NCBI GenBank assembly: GCA_003170375.1
Contig: PMZN01000023.1
Location: 10,627-28,686 of the forward strand
DNA: 18,060 nucleotides
Direction: 5' to 3'
DNA from: Acidimicrobiaceae bacterium
GTDB taxonomy: Bacteria > Actinomycetota > Acidimicrobiia > Acidimicrobiales > Bog-793
Shown: piece by piece, positions 1-8,943 of the stretch
How positions within the stretch are numbered: position 1 is the first letter of the stretch
Layout: the number at the start of each line of letters is the position of its first letter
Translations under genes and position numbers: made by a program
Notes under the pieces: model-generated
Seen by the model: the letters and a program-made list of their open reading frames with translations, nothing else
Told to the model about the DNA's origin: nothing
The model's database searches: none

Positions 1-23
1 GCACCTCAGCAAGGCAAGGCACC

Positions 24-368
24 TCAGCCTGGTGGCCAGCCGAGCCGGCGGCCACCGAGCACGTGGAGGTGCAGATGGGCGACGCTGTTGCCGGAGTCCG
101 GGCCTATGTTCAGCACCAGGCGAGAGCCACGTTCGGCAAGGCCGTCGGCTCGCGCAACCCGCCGGGCGACGTCGAATATCTCCGTTAGCACCTTCCCCTG
201 GTCAGCGGTGATGTGCGCAGCATCGACGATGTGCTCTCTCGGGACGACGAGGACATGCGTCGGCGCAACCGGGTGCAGGTCCCGGAAGGCGTAGACGAGA
301 TCGGTGGAGAGCACTTCGGTCGAGGGGATCACACCTGCCGCAATGGCACAGAAGAGGCAGTCGGCCAC
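24..368 (-). CDS. HIT-family nucleotide-binding hydrolase
   Basis: A complete 114-residue histidine triad protein. The diagnostic HxHxH motif is HLHLHVLGG at residues 98-106, whose histidines bind and cleave the nucleotide alpha-phosphate. The N-terminus carries the CLFCAIAAG pattern typical of bacterial Hint-type proteins (cysteines 4 and 7), which hydrolyse purine nucleoside phosphoramidates or related adenylated compounds in the cytosol. The length matches the family norm. The start is GTG, 12 bases beyond the hemW stop, with no clear Shine-Dalgarno of its own, so translation is probably coupled to hemW. It is the last visible gene of the bldD-hemW-HIT cluster. The family call is firm; the physiological substrate cannot be read from the sequence. 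Confidence 0.93.
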   Translation of the reverse strand: MADCLFCAIAAGVIPSTEVLSTDLVYAFRDLHPVAPTHVLVVPREHIVDAAHITADQGKVLTEIFDVARRVARADGLAERGSRLVLNIGPDSGNSVAHLHLHVLGGRRLGWPPG

Positions 369-380
369 CGGCGTCGATTT

Positions 381-1541
381 CTAGCGACCGTCGGGCAGGA
401 CCGCATCGGGGCAGTCGCGCCCGGCGTCGTCCCGAGCTATACGGGCCGGCGCCTGGAGCCGGCACGCGACCTCGTTCGCGAGCAGCCGACCGCGAAGAGT
501 GAGCACGGCGCGGCTGGTGTCGCGTGCCACGAGCCCCGCCAGCATCTCGTCGTCCGGCAGTGCGGTCGCGTCGACGCCTTCGCGGGTGCGCACCGCCAGC
601 TCGAGGGATTCGAGCAGACGCTGATCGGAGTCGAGGCGTTCCTCGCCGGCGACTGCCGAATGGTTGGCAGCGATCGCCGCCAGGTAGCGCTCGGGAGTAC
701 GGATGTTCCAGAACCTGCGGCCGTCGAGATGGCTGTGGGCCGCGCAGCCCACGCCGAGGTACTCGCCCTCGTGCCAGTAGTTCTGGTTGTGACGACACTC
801 GTGGCCGGGGCGCGACCAATTCGAGATCTCGTACCAGGGCAGGCCGGCCGCGTCGAGCACCCCATCGGCAATCTCATAGCGTCGAGCCTGGACGTCGTTG
901 TCAGGGTGGCGATCCGGGTCGCGCCACAACGTCGTGCCGGGCTCTGCCTGGAGGGCGTAGGCACTCACGTGCGGGGGCGGCGGGTCGAGACCGAGCACTC
1001 CCGCGAGCGTTGCCACCCAGTCGTCATCGGTCTCCCCTCTGGCGCCGTAGATGAGATCGACGCTGAAGGAGCTGAAACCGACCTCGCCTATCGCAGCAAC
1101 CGCCCGTGGCACCGTCTCGGGGCTGTGCCTGCGGCCGAGGCTGGCGAGAACATGTGGCGCGAGCGACTGCACCCCGAGCGAAATGCGGGTCACGCCCGCC
1201 GCAGCGTAGGTACGCAGGAGCCCGACGGTGACGTCCTCCGGATTGCACTCGACGGTCACCTCGGCTCCCTCTTGGCGGTGGACGGCCCCGAGCAACCGGG
1301 CGAGCTCGCTTCCGGGGAGCTGAGAGGGAGTTCCACCGCCGACGAAGATCGTGGCCGCGGGGCCGAGGCCTTCGTCGTAGGCACGATGAAGCTGGGTCAG
1401 GCACGCGTCGATGTAGGCCTCCGAGAGGTGGTTCAGACCCGCCCACGTGGCGAAGGCGCAGTAGTCACAGCGGCGTGCGCAGAACGGTACGTGCAGGTAC
1501 ACGCCGAGCGCGTGCCCGGCACCGGCGCTGGGCTCACCCAC
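381..1541 (-). CDS. hemW: HemW, radical SAM heme chaperone (HemN-like)
   Basis: A 386-residue radical SAM protein of the HemN/HemW family. The cluster-binding motif CARRCDYCAF places cysteines at 21, 25 and 28. Phenylalanine 30 stands where true coproporphyrinogen dehydrogenase HemN has a fourth cysteine, which points to HemW. GGGTPS (68-73) and ECNPE (98-102) are standard SAM-contacting segments. HNQNYW at 251-256 matches the HNxxYW heme-binding signature of HemW. HemW binds heme and delivers it to apo-proteins of the respiratory chain. The start is GTG and overlaps the 3' end of bldD by 8 bases, which implies translational coupling. Older annotations often call such genes oxygen-independent coproporphyrinogen III oxidase; the motifs argue against that. 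Confidence 0.93.
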   Translation of the reverse strand: MGEPSAGAGHALGVYLHVPFCARRCDYCAFATWAGLNHLSEAYIDACLTQLHRAYDEGLGPAATIFVGGGTPSQLPGSELARLLGAVHRQEGAEVTVECNPEDVTVGLLRTYAAAGVTRISLGVQSLAPHVLASLGRRHSPETVPRAVAAIGEVGFSSFSVDLIYGARGETDDDWVATLAGVLGLDPPPPHVSAYALQAEPGTTLWRDPDRHPDNDVQARRYEIADGVLDAAGLPWYEISNWSRPGHECRHNQNYWHEGEYLGVGCAAHSHLDGRRFWNIRTPERYLAAIAANHSAVAGEERLDSDQRLLESLELAVRTREGVDATALPDDEMLAGLVARDTSRAVLTLRGRLLANEVACRLQAPARIARDDAGRDCPDAVLPDGR

Positions 1542-2073
1542 GAAGCAAGCCGAGCTCTTCCAGCCGTTTCAGGAGGGTCGTGAGATTCTGGCCGAGCATC
1601 GAGGCCATGACTCGCAGGTCCTCGGACCGGATCGTGAGGACCTCGCCGTTGAAGTCCTGGCGCTGGACCTGTACCGAAGCGAGGAAGCGCCGGAGCAGCT
1701 CACGTTCTGGGCCCTGCACCTCCGAGAGGCGCAGCAGGTCGACGGCGATCTTGAATGGCTTGCCCGGGGTTTCCGGATTCTCGCCATTGCTGTGGAAAGC
1801 CACGCCACGACCGGCGCTGGGAGGCTCCGCCGCATCAGGCGGGAGCAACTGGTCCACGGGCACTCGATACAGCCTCGCCAGCCGCTGAAGCCGCGGCACC
1901 GAGATCGTGCGCTCTCCTCGTTCGTAGGCGCCAAGGACCGACGCCTTGAACTCGAGTCTCGAGGCCTTCTCGACCGCTTGGAGGGAAAGGCGTTTCTGGC
2001 GTCTCACAGTGCGCAGCCGAGCACCCACGGCGACCGCGTATTCGGGGTCGACTCCTTCTTGGTTTGAGGGCAT
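1534..2073 (-). CDS. bldD: BldD-type XRE-family regulator with c-di-GMP signature
   Basis: A 179-residue protein from the ATG chosen here; an in-frame GTG lies 9 bases upstream at 2082. The N-terminal XRE helix-turn-helix (about residues 12-78) closely resembles Streptomyces BldD: YAVAVGARLRTVRRQ, then SLQAVEKAS, YERGERTISVPRLQRLA and VPVDQLLP. After a Pro/Gly-rich linker, the C-terminal domain holds RQD-(8 residues)-RSED, the RxD-X8-RxxD signature through which BldD binds tetrameric c-di-GMP (residues 138-152 in this numbering). In Streptomyces, c-di-GMP dimerises BldD so that it represses sporulation genes. The ATG is preferred because GGAGAG sits 8 bases ahead of it, while the upstream GTG would overlap that ribosome site. 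It heads the bldD-hemW-HIT cluster. Its role in this organism is unknown. Confidence 0.88.
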   Translation of the reverse strand: MPSNQEGVDPEYAVAVGARLRTVRRQKRLSLQAVEKASRLEFKASVLGAYERGERTISVPRLQRLARLYRVPVDQLLPPDAAEPPSAGRGVAFHSNGENPETPGKPFKIAVDLLRLSEVQGPERELLRRFLASVQVQRQDFNGEVLTIRSEDLRVMASMLGQNLTTLLKRLEELGLLRG

Positions 2074-2081
2074 TCCCGTCA

Positions 2082-2087
2082 CTCTCC
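2082..2087 (-). promoter_or_regulatory. Ribosome binding site of bldD
   Basis: Reading the minus strand, GGAGAG lies 8 bases upstream of the ATG at 2073, an ideal Shine-Dalgarno spacing. It decides the bldD start against the GTG at 2080-2082, which would begin inside it. The 150 bases between rsmE and bldD (2074-2223) also contain a TTGACG hexamer at 2121-2126 (minus) resembling a -35 box, but I see no convincing -10 at the right distance. Confidence 0.6.
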
Positions 2088-2223
2088 GGTCGGTGTCGAC
2101 GCGCTCTTGCGCTCGGACACCGTCAACCCGAAATGAGCTCCGCTTAGGCTGTGCCAGAACGCCGGGCCCTTGCAGGTAACCACCGAGCCAGGACCCACCC
2201 CTTAAGTGTTGCTCGTGATGGCG

Positions 2224-3051
2224 TCATCCTGCAAGGAAGCTCGGATCGCCAGGTCCGCGGCCGGGCGCCGGAAGCCCTCGCGGTGGTGGTAAGAGGGCCA
2301 TGGCTCGCAGCGCCGTCAAGAGGGCGCCTGCGGCGAGCGCGGCAGTCTCTACGCGCAAAACGCCATCTCCTAGTGCGACTTTGTTGCCGACCAGCGCCAG
2401 TTCCCGTTCGGACCAGCCACCTTCCGGACCGACCAGCACGACGGGAGTCGCGAGCGAGATCGGACTGCCGCCAGGCTCGGCCAGCGCGATCTCCGATGCC
2501 GGGGTGCGTCCGAGGACGGCGTCGACGGTCTGGCTGGTGCCGATCTCCGGGAGGAATGGCCGGCGGGACTGCATCGCCGCCTCCCGGACGATCTTGCGGA
2601 GCCGGCCTTCGCGGCGGTCGGCCCCGTCCCGGTCGGGACGCACTACCGTCCGGTCTGCCACAAGCGGCGTCATGAGGTCCAGGCCGAGCTCGACCAGCTT
2701 GGCGACCGCCCATTCGGTCCGCTCCGCCTTGGCCCACGAGAAGCCGACCTCGAGCTTGGGCAACGGGCGCTTCATGAGGTGGACTGGGCCGGCAAATTCG
2801 AGCCCGAACCGGCTGGCCTTGGCAGTGCGTGTCCCCAACCGCCCGCGGGGCGGCGCTGCCAGGGAAGTGAACGCGCAGATCCTCCATTTGCCGGCCCCGT
2901 CAGCCGCGGCGACCGCCTCGCCTGGCTTCAAGCGCAGGACTTCGCCGAGGTGGTGAGCGTCGTCGTCGCAGAGGTCGAGGGAGTCCAGATCCTCGACGAA
3001 GACCAGCGCCGCGGCGCCTCGGAGCTCCGCGTCGGGGGCGCAGGCGACCAC
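2224..3051 (-). CDS. rsmE: RsmE, 16S rRNA (uracil1498-N3)-methyltransferase
   Basis: A 275-residue SPOUT-superfamily methyltransferase. Its N-terminus is a PUA-like RNA-binding barrel that includes HHLGEVLRLKPGE. The C-terminal trefoil-knot domain carries the family hallmarks: KAERTEWAVAKLVELG (108-123), REAAMQSRR (156-164), the SAM-binding LVGPEGGWS (206-214) and LGDGVLRVETA (227-237). RsmE methylates N3 of U1498 in helix 44 of 16S rRNA in the 30S subunit, using S-adenosylmethionine. The GTG start lies 2 bases after the dnaJ stop, so the two are co-transcribed and probably translationally coupled; dnaJ followed by rsmE is a common bacterial order. The roughly 25-residue Pro/Gly-rich C-terminal tail after the knot looks dispensable. 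Length is slightly above the family's usual 240-250 residues. Confidence 0.95.
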   Translation of the reverse strand: MVACAPDAELRGAAALVFVEDLDSLDLCDDDAHHLGEVLRLKPGEAVAAADGAGKWRICAFTSLAAPPRGRLGTRTAKASRFGLEFAGPVHLMKRPLPKLEVGFSWAKAERTEWAVAKLVELGLDLMTPLVADRTVVRPDRDGADRREGRLRKIVREAAMQSRRPFLPEIGTSQTVDAVLGRTPASEIALAEPGGSPISLATPVVLVGPEGGWSERELALVGNKVALGDGVLRVETAALAAGALLTALRAMALLPPPRGLPAPGRGPGDPSFLAG

Positions 3052-3053
3052 GC

Positions 3054-4184
3054 TCAGCCGAAAGCGGAGCGGAGCCGGGACAACAGGCCCGGGTCCGGCG
3101 GCTGGACCTGCTCACCGCGGAGGGCCGCGAGCTTTCTCAGCAGCTCGTCCTCCTCCTTCGACAGCTTGAGAGGTGTGTCGACGAACGCACTGACCAGAAG
3201 GTCACCGCGTCGCCCACCGCGAAGGCGCGGGACACCGTGGCCGGCGATCTTGAGGACGCGGCCGGTCTGTACCCCCGCCGGGACCGTCAGGAGATATGGC
3301 CCGTCGAGTGTGTCCAGCTCGACCTCTGTGCCGAGCGCGGCTTGGGCGACCGACAGGTGCAGTGTCGTGACCAGGTCGGTGCCCGACCGTTCGAAGCGGC
3401 TGTCCGCTTCGACGCGGAGGTGCACGTATAGATCCCCGGATGCCCCGCCGCGCAATGCTGCTGCACCTGCGCCCGCGATGCGCAAGGTCGCGCCGTCGTC
3501 GACGCCCGCAGGTATCTCGACGGTGAGGGTCCGGTCGTCCAATCTCCTGCCTTCGCCACGACAGTCGGGGCAGGGAGAGGTCACGACCTTTCCCAGGCCG
3601 TTGCAGCGCCCGCACGGCGTCGCCGTCATCATCTGCCCGAGGATCGACTGGCGCACGCGTTGGATCTGGCCCGAGCCACGGCAGTCCGGGCAGGTGCTCG
3701 CGCTCGTTCCTGCGCGGGCGCCGCTGCCTTCACAACTCGTGCAAGGCACGGGTGCCTTGAGGTTCACGTCACGACGGGTCCCGAAGACAGCCTCTGCGAG
3801 TCCGATCTGCAGCACGATCTCGGCGTCGGCGCCCTGACGGCGTGCTCCTCGTTGTCCAGTCGCCCCGAAGCCTTGATTGAAGAAGACGTCGAACAAGTCC
3901 CCGAGGCCGCCGCCGAAGCCGAAGGTGTCCCCGGGACTCGCTCCGGCGCCCGTTCCCCTCACGGCTTCGGGCCCGAACATGTCGTATCGCCGGCGGCGCT
4001 CAGGATCGCGCAAGGTCTCGTAGGCGACGGTGACCTGCTTGAAGCGGGCCTCGGACTCCGCGTCTCCAGGGTTCGCGTCTGGGTGCAGCTCACGGGCGAG
4101 GCGGCGGTACGCCCGCTTGAGCTCGTCCTCAGACGCGGAGCGCGGGACACCTAGCAGCTCGTAGAAGTCCTGGGTCATCGACAC
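3054..4184 (-). CDS. dnaJ: DnaJ co-chaperone (type I, HrcA-linked DnaJ2)
   Basis: A 376-residue type I Hsp40. The J-domain occupies about residues 5-70, with the HPD tripeptide at 34-36 that stimulates the DnaK ATPase. A Gly/Phe-rich stretch follows (about 79-110). Four CxxCxGxG zinc-finger repeats start at cysteines 148, 165, 191 and 205. The two C-terminal substrate-binding domains follow. DnaJ hands unfolded clients to DnaK in the cytosol. The gene lies directly after hrcA (stop and start 2 bases apart) and before rsmE, the arrangement of the second DnaJ copy (DnaJ2) in many actinobacteria. The other copy would be expected with dnaK-grpE elsewhere. The GTG at 4184 has a G-run 6 bases upstream; an in-frame ATG two codons later is an alternative start. 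Confidence 0.96.
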   Translation of the reverse strand: MSMTQDFYELLGVPRSASEDELKRAYRRLARELHPDANPGDAESEARFKQVTVAYETLRDPERRRRYDMFGPEAVRGTGAGASPGDTFGFGGGLGDLFDVFFNQGFGATGQRGARRQGADAEIVLQIGLAEAVFGTRRDVNLKAPVPCTSCEGSGARAGTSASTCPDCRGSGQIQRVRQSILGQMMTATPCGRCNGLGKVVTSPCPDCRGEGRRLDDRTLTVEIPAGVDDGATLRIAGAGAAALRGGASGDLYVHLRVEADSRFERSGTDLVTTLHLSVAQAALGTEVELDTLDGPYLLTVPAGVQTGRVLKIAGHGVPRLRGGRRGDLLVSAFVDTPLKLSKEEDELLRKLAALRGEQVQPPDPGLLSRLRSAFG

Positions 4185-4186
4185 CG

Positions 4187-5218
4187 CTAACCCCCGCGGA
4201 GCTCTCGCGTGAGCCGCTCGCCTACGACTGCGACCGCGGCGAGAGCGTGCTCATAGTCCATCCGGGTCGGCCCGAGCACGCCGATTGTCCCGAGAGCGAC
4301 ACCGTCCGACTCGTAGGGCGCGACGACGAGCGAGCACTCGGCAAGGGACTCGATGCCGGCGTGCTCTGAACCGATCGAGACCGACTGTCCGTGGGCGAGC
4401 ACATCTCGCAGCAACGTCACGACGACGTAGGACTGCTCGAGGATCCCGAGCACGGCGCGGACCTGGTCGATCGCATCGAAACGTTCGGCCATGAACGCGG
4501 CGCCGCCGACGAAGACCTGGTCGTCGTTTCCAGTCGCCCTCCCGTCTTCGAGGGCACCCACGCAGACCATCACCAGGTCGTCGGCGTCGGAATCGCCAGT
4601 TGGCATCTCAGGAGGGACAAGCCCGAGCGAGCTACCGGAAAGGCGTTGCTGCAACGCGATGCTGGCCGCCGACAACACGGCGTCGGGGACATCCTCGCGG
4701 ATCGCAATCGTGCGCTTTTCCACGACGCCGTTCGAGAGAACTGCCACTGCCATCGCTGTGTGCGCCGAGAGCCTTGCGATCAAGGCTGAGCGGACTACCA
4801 GTGCCTGATGGGCCGGGCTCACGACGACTCCGGCGCAGTCGGTGAGTTGGGCGAGCAAGCGGGAGGTGTCCTGGAGCACGCGCTCCAGCTCGCCATGAGC
4901 CTTCGAGAAGAAGACCTGTACCTGCTCGTGCTCGGCACGTGCGAGCGGCTGCGGGTTGCCGAGGTGATCGACGAAGAACCGGTAGCCCTTGTCCGTTGGG
5001 ATGCGCCCGGCGCTGGTATGCGGATGGGTCAGGTACCCCTCCCGCTCGAGCGCCGCCATGTCGGCCCTGACCGTTGCCGGTGAGACCTCGATGACGGGAT
5101 CGCGTGCGACCTGCGATGATCCCACCGGCTGAGCTGTCTCGACGTAGCCGGTCACCACGGACTTCAAGATCGCCGCCTTGCGGTCGTCGAGCTGGTCGTG
5201 ATCATTGCGCGTAGGCAT
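4187..5218 (-). CDS. hrcA: HrcA, heat-inducible transcription repressor
   Basis: A 343-residue HrcA. The N-terminal winged helix-turn-helix shows the family signatures ILKSVVTGYVETAQPVGS and SPATVRADMAALEREGYL, followed by HTSAGRIPTDKGYRFFVD. The rest is the GAF-like and dimerisation region, ending in ARG-type LGPTRMDYEHALAAV. HrcA dimers bind CIRCE operators, usually ahead of groESL or dnaK operons, and their folding depends on GroEL, so repression is lifted in heat shock. The ATG start has GAGGAG 8 bases upstream. The stop is 2 bases from the dnaJ start. I find no CIRCE element in its own upstream region, so here it probably acts on targets outside the window. Confidence 0.96.
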   Translation of the reverse strand: MPTRNDHDQLDDRKAAILKSVVTGYVETAQPVGSSQVARDPVIEVSPATVRADMAALEREGYLTHPHTSAGRIPTDKGYRFFVDHLGNPQPLARAEHEQVQVFFSKAHGELERVLQDTSRLLAQLTDCAGVVVSPAHQALVVRSALIARLSAHTAMAVAVLSNGVVEKRTIAIREDVPDAVLSAASIALQQRLSGSSLGLVPPEMPTGDSDADDLVMVCVGALEDGRATGNDDQVFVGGAAFMAERFDAIDQVRAVLGILEQSYVVVTLLRDVLAHGQSVSIGSEHAGIESLAECSLVVAPYESDGVALGTIGVLGPTRMDYEHALAAVAVVGERLTRELRGG

Positions 5219-5225
5219 CTCAAGG

Positions 5226-5245
5226 GCTCCTCATGCGGGATTCTA
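5226..5245 (-). promoter_or_regulatory. Probable -10 box and ribosome site of hrcA
   Basis: On the minus strand, TAGAAT (5245 to 5240) is a near-consensus -10 box. GAGGAG follows, spaced 8 bases from the hrcA ATG. No good -35 is visible at 16-18 bases. Transcription would start about 15 bases before the ATG. The 123-base gap to lepA contains no CIRCE inverted repeat and no clear terminator, so read-through from lepA is possible. Confidence 0.45.
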
Positions 5246-5341
5246 CTTGGGGCATCCTGATGCGACGGCAACGGCGCCTCGCGGTTCCTCAGATGCGGCC
5301 GGTTCCGGTGACCGAGCCGCACGCCGAGTCGCACCGGCAGG

Positions 5342-7138
<1,797 letters not shown>

Positions 7139-7177
7139 CGTGCCACTCGGCCACGGTGTGCCGTCCGGTTCGGTCAA

Positions 7178-7187
7178 CTGGTACTCT
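7178..7187. promoter_or_regulatory. Divergent promoter core between lepA and rpsT
   Basis: TACTCT (7182-7187, plus) is a plausible -10 for rpsT, giving a leader of about 45 bases. On the minus strand TACCAG (7183 to 7178) could serve lepA with a leader of about 30 bases. The two overlap, so the promoters would compete. Neither has a clear -35. A GAGG sits 5 bases ahead of the rpsT ATG. Confidence 0.3.
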
Positions 7188-7237
7188 CGTTCATCCCGGA
7201 GGCTCTGGTCCTCCTATCCGTACGCGTCGAGGGACGA

Positions 7238-7519
7238 ATGGCGAATATCAAGAGTCAGATCAAGCGGAACCGCCAGAACGAGCGTCGCCGCGTCAGCAAC
7301 AAGTCCGTGCGCTCGGAGGTCAAGACGCGCACGAAGAGCGCTCTTCTTGCCGCCGAGACGGGCGCCGAGGATTCGGCTGAGCGCCTGCGCGAGGCCGTAA
7401 AGCGGATCGACAAGGCGGCAGCCAAGGGCGTTATCCATGCCAACCAGGCATCGCGGCGCAAGTCCCGCCTCGTTCGCCGTATCGCCTTGATCACAGCCGG
7501 GAGCGGCGAGGAGAGCTGA
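7238..7519 (+). CDS. rpsT: 30S ribosomal protein S20
   Basis: A 93-residue, strongly basic protein beginning MANIKSQIKRNRQNERRR, the standard opening of S20, with the second conserved stretch KRIDKAAAKGVIHANQASRR (50 onward) and a C-terminal RKSRLV. S20 binds the 16S rRNA 5' domain and helix 44 and is needed for early 30S assembly. Length matches the family (about 85-95). The frame is open far upstream, but the family N-terminus fixes the ATG at 7238. It is transcribed away from lepA and converges on the GH18 gene 45 bases downstream; that gap has only a weak short hairpin. Confidence 0.97.
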   Translation: MANIKSQIKRNRQNERRRVSNKSVRSEVKTRTKSALLAAETGAEDSAERLREAVKRIDKAAAKGVIHANQASRRKSRLVRRIALITAGSGEES

Positions 7520-7564
7520 GCGCACCGACTCGCTCGATGCGTCACTTGCTGGTGAGTGGAAGCA

Positions 7565-8833
7565 TCAGGGGTGAGCGAGCGGAAGCTTCAGCGGTGGACG
7601 CCCACCGAGCAGTGCGGCAGTTATGGATGTGTCGTTGCCTGACATCCCGAGTTCCCAGACGCCGACGCCTGCGCAGTCGAATTGGGCTGCGAGCGCAGAC
7701 TTGAGGGCGATCGAGACCGGATCGTCGAACCAGGTCTGGTGCCACTTCCCATCTCTCTTGAACACGGTCCAGGGAGTCTCTGTCACGGGGTCCCAACTCG
7801 GCGAGTGACGCGCCGCGACGATTTCGGCGTAGGTGACAGCGAGCGGAGGTCCCGTGGTTGCCGCTCCGTCAAATCGGCTCGCGACCGGGAAGTCGTAGCC
7901 GTAGAGCGGAATGCCGAGCACGATCCGCCCCGCTGGCACCACGGACGCGTATTCGGCGAGCGTGATGGCGTCATTCCAAGAGGCGTTCGTCAACGGTGCT
8001 GTCGCCGAAGCTACGCCGGGGTCCTGCATGTCATAGGCCATGACGAAAAGCTCGTCCACATATCCCATGAGCGCCTTGACGTCGAAGAAGCCCAGCGGGT
8101 CCAAGGCAGACGTCGGGTAGGTGTCCAACATGATCGACCAGGTGGGGCTTAGTGACTTCAACGTTCTCGAGAACGACGCCACGAAATGAACGAATCCGCC
8201 TCGATCCGCCGTGCTGTTGCCCTCGAGGTCGAGATCGACGCCGTCGAAGCCCCCGGCAGAAAGCAGTGCCGAGACCTTTCTGGCGAGCCGAGGCCCCGCT
8301 GTCGAGGGGTGTGCGGCGATCGAGTGGAGAACCGAAGAGTTCTCCGAGAAGACCGTGAGCAGCACCCGGTCGCCCACAGCGTGAGCCTGGCGGATGCCAA
8401 GCGCGAGAGCAGCACTTGTGAGAGTCGAGTAGCCCTCCCCGCCCTGATCAATCGAGCCATCGGTGCCGAGACCCACCGCCCAGTAGGCGAGCGTCGTCAG
8501 GGCCTGGTAGTCCGGCGTGAAGCTGCCGACTTCCCAGTAGGGGAGGAAGCCGACGACCTGGTGGGGGCGGAGGGGCCGGGCGAATGCCCCCGCCGCGAGC
8601 GCTGGGGCAGGACGGCCCTGGACAGTGGGCAGCTTGACCGCCACCGCCGCTTCTGCCTTGGTCACCGCGGCCCGCTCGACAGGAATGAGGCGCTGGGCCG
8701 GGCTCGGCGCCTGGGTCGTGGTACTCGGCCCGGTGCCGAAGATACCGCAGGCTGCACAGCCGAGCGCGCCGAGCACACTCGCGAACACGGTAAAGGCGAG
8801 GCGAGCGGCGGTGAGGCGCCGCGTTGAGGCCAT
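7565..8833 (-). CDS. Secreted or lipid-anchored glycosyl hydrolase family 18 protein
   Basis: A 422-residue export protein. Residues 1-26 form a signal peptide: two arginines, then a hydrophobic run ending LGALGC, a PROSITE-compatible lipobox with cysteine 26. A Thr/Pro/Gln-rich linker follows. The GH18 barrel begins near VVGFLPYWEVGSF. Its catalytic motif FDGVDLDLEG places the aspartates at 197, 200 and 202 and the proton-donor glutamate at 204. VMAYDMQ is the second conserved strand. The C-terminal TWFDDPVSIALK and GVGVWELG resemble the SleL/YaaH branch, which cleaves peptidoglycan N-acetylglucosamine bonds, rather than classical chitinases. The substrate could be peptidoglycan or chitin oligomers. 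The ATG at 8833 is chosen because the upstream TTG at 8896 would add a poorly fitting arginine-rich extension ahead of the signal peptide. It is divergent from the PIN-TRAM gene. Confidence 0.88.
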   Translation of the reverse strand: MASTRRLTAARLAFTVFASVLGALGCAACGIFGTGPSTTTQAPSPAQRLIPVERAAVTKAEAAVAVKLPTVQGRPAPALAAGAFARPLRPHQVVGFLPYWEVGSFTPDYQALTTLAYWAVGLGTDGSIDQGGEGYSTLTSAALALGIRQAHAVGDRVLLTVFSENSSVLHSIAAHPSTAGPRLARKVSALLSAGGFDGVDLDLEGNSTADRGGFVHFVASFSRTLKSLSPTWSIMLDTYPTSALDPLGFFDVKALMGYVDELFVMAYDMQDPGVASATAPLTNASWNDAITLAEYASVVPAGRIVLGIPLYGYDFPVASRFDGAATTGPPLAVTYAEIVAARHSPSWDPVTETPWTVFKRDGKWHQTWFDDPVSIALKSALAAQFDCAGVGVWELGMSGNDTSITAALLGGRPPLKLPLAHP

Positions 8834-8842
8834 GACGGCCCG

Positions 8843-8848
8843 AGCGTA
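8843..8848 (-). promoter_or_regulatory. Probable -10 box of the GH18 gene
   Basis: TACGCT on the minus strand ends 9 bases before the ATG at 8833, and no Shine-Dalgarno is visible between. This suggests a leaderless or nearly leaderless mRNA. No good -35 is visible. Confidence 0.4.
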
Positions 8849-8930
8849 GTTCCCGTCGATCCCGACGCGGCGTCGTCCCCTCCGCGGCCAGGCCAACCAG
8901 CCCAGTGTGCTCTGACCCGGAGAATGCTCC

Positions 8931-8936
8931 TACGCT
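8931..8936 (+). promoter_or_regulatory. Probable leaderless -10 box of the PIN-TRAM gene
   Basis: TACGCT lies exactly 7 bases ahead of the ATG at 8944, so transcription would begin at or next to the start codon. The same hexamer serves the divergent GH18 gene. The -35 region is weak: TGCTCT at 8908-8913 with 17-base spacing. Confidence 0.5.
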
Positions 8937-8943
8937 CTGCGGA

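Noticed and set aside
381..1541. Coproporphyrinogen III oxidase (HemN) as the function of the radical SAM gene
   Set aside because: The fourth cysteine of the HemN cluster motif is a phenylalanine and the HNxxYW heme-binding motif is present, both pointing to HemW.
213..1583. A 456-codon plus-strand open frame opposite hemW and the HIT gene
   Set aside because: The opposite strand encodes a clear HemW with all its motifs; the plus frame has no recognisable domain and is a codon-bias artefact.
2079..2084. A single TCACT/AGTGA half-site overlapping the bldD ribosome site, as a possible BldD autoregulatory box
   Set aside because: A BldD box needs two inverted half-sites and I could not find a partner at a plausible distance.
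2779..3837. A 352-codon plus-strand open frame opposite rsmE and dnaJ
   Set aside because: It spans two genes with firm family assignments on the other strand and its Ser/Arg/Pro-rich product looks random.
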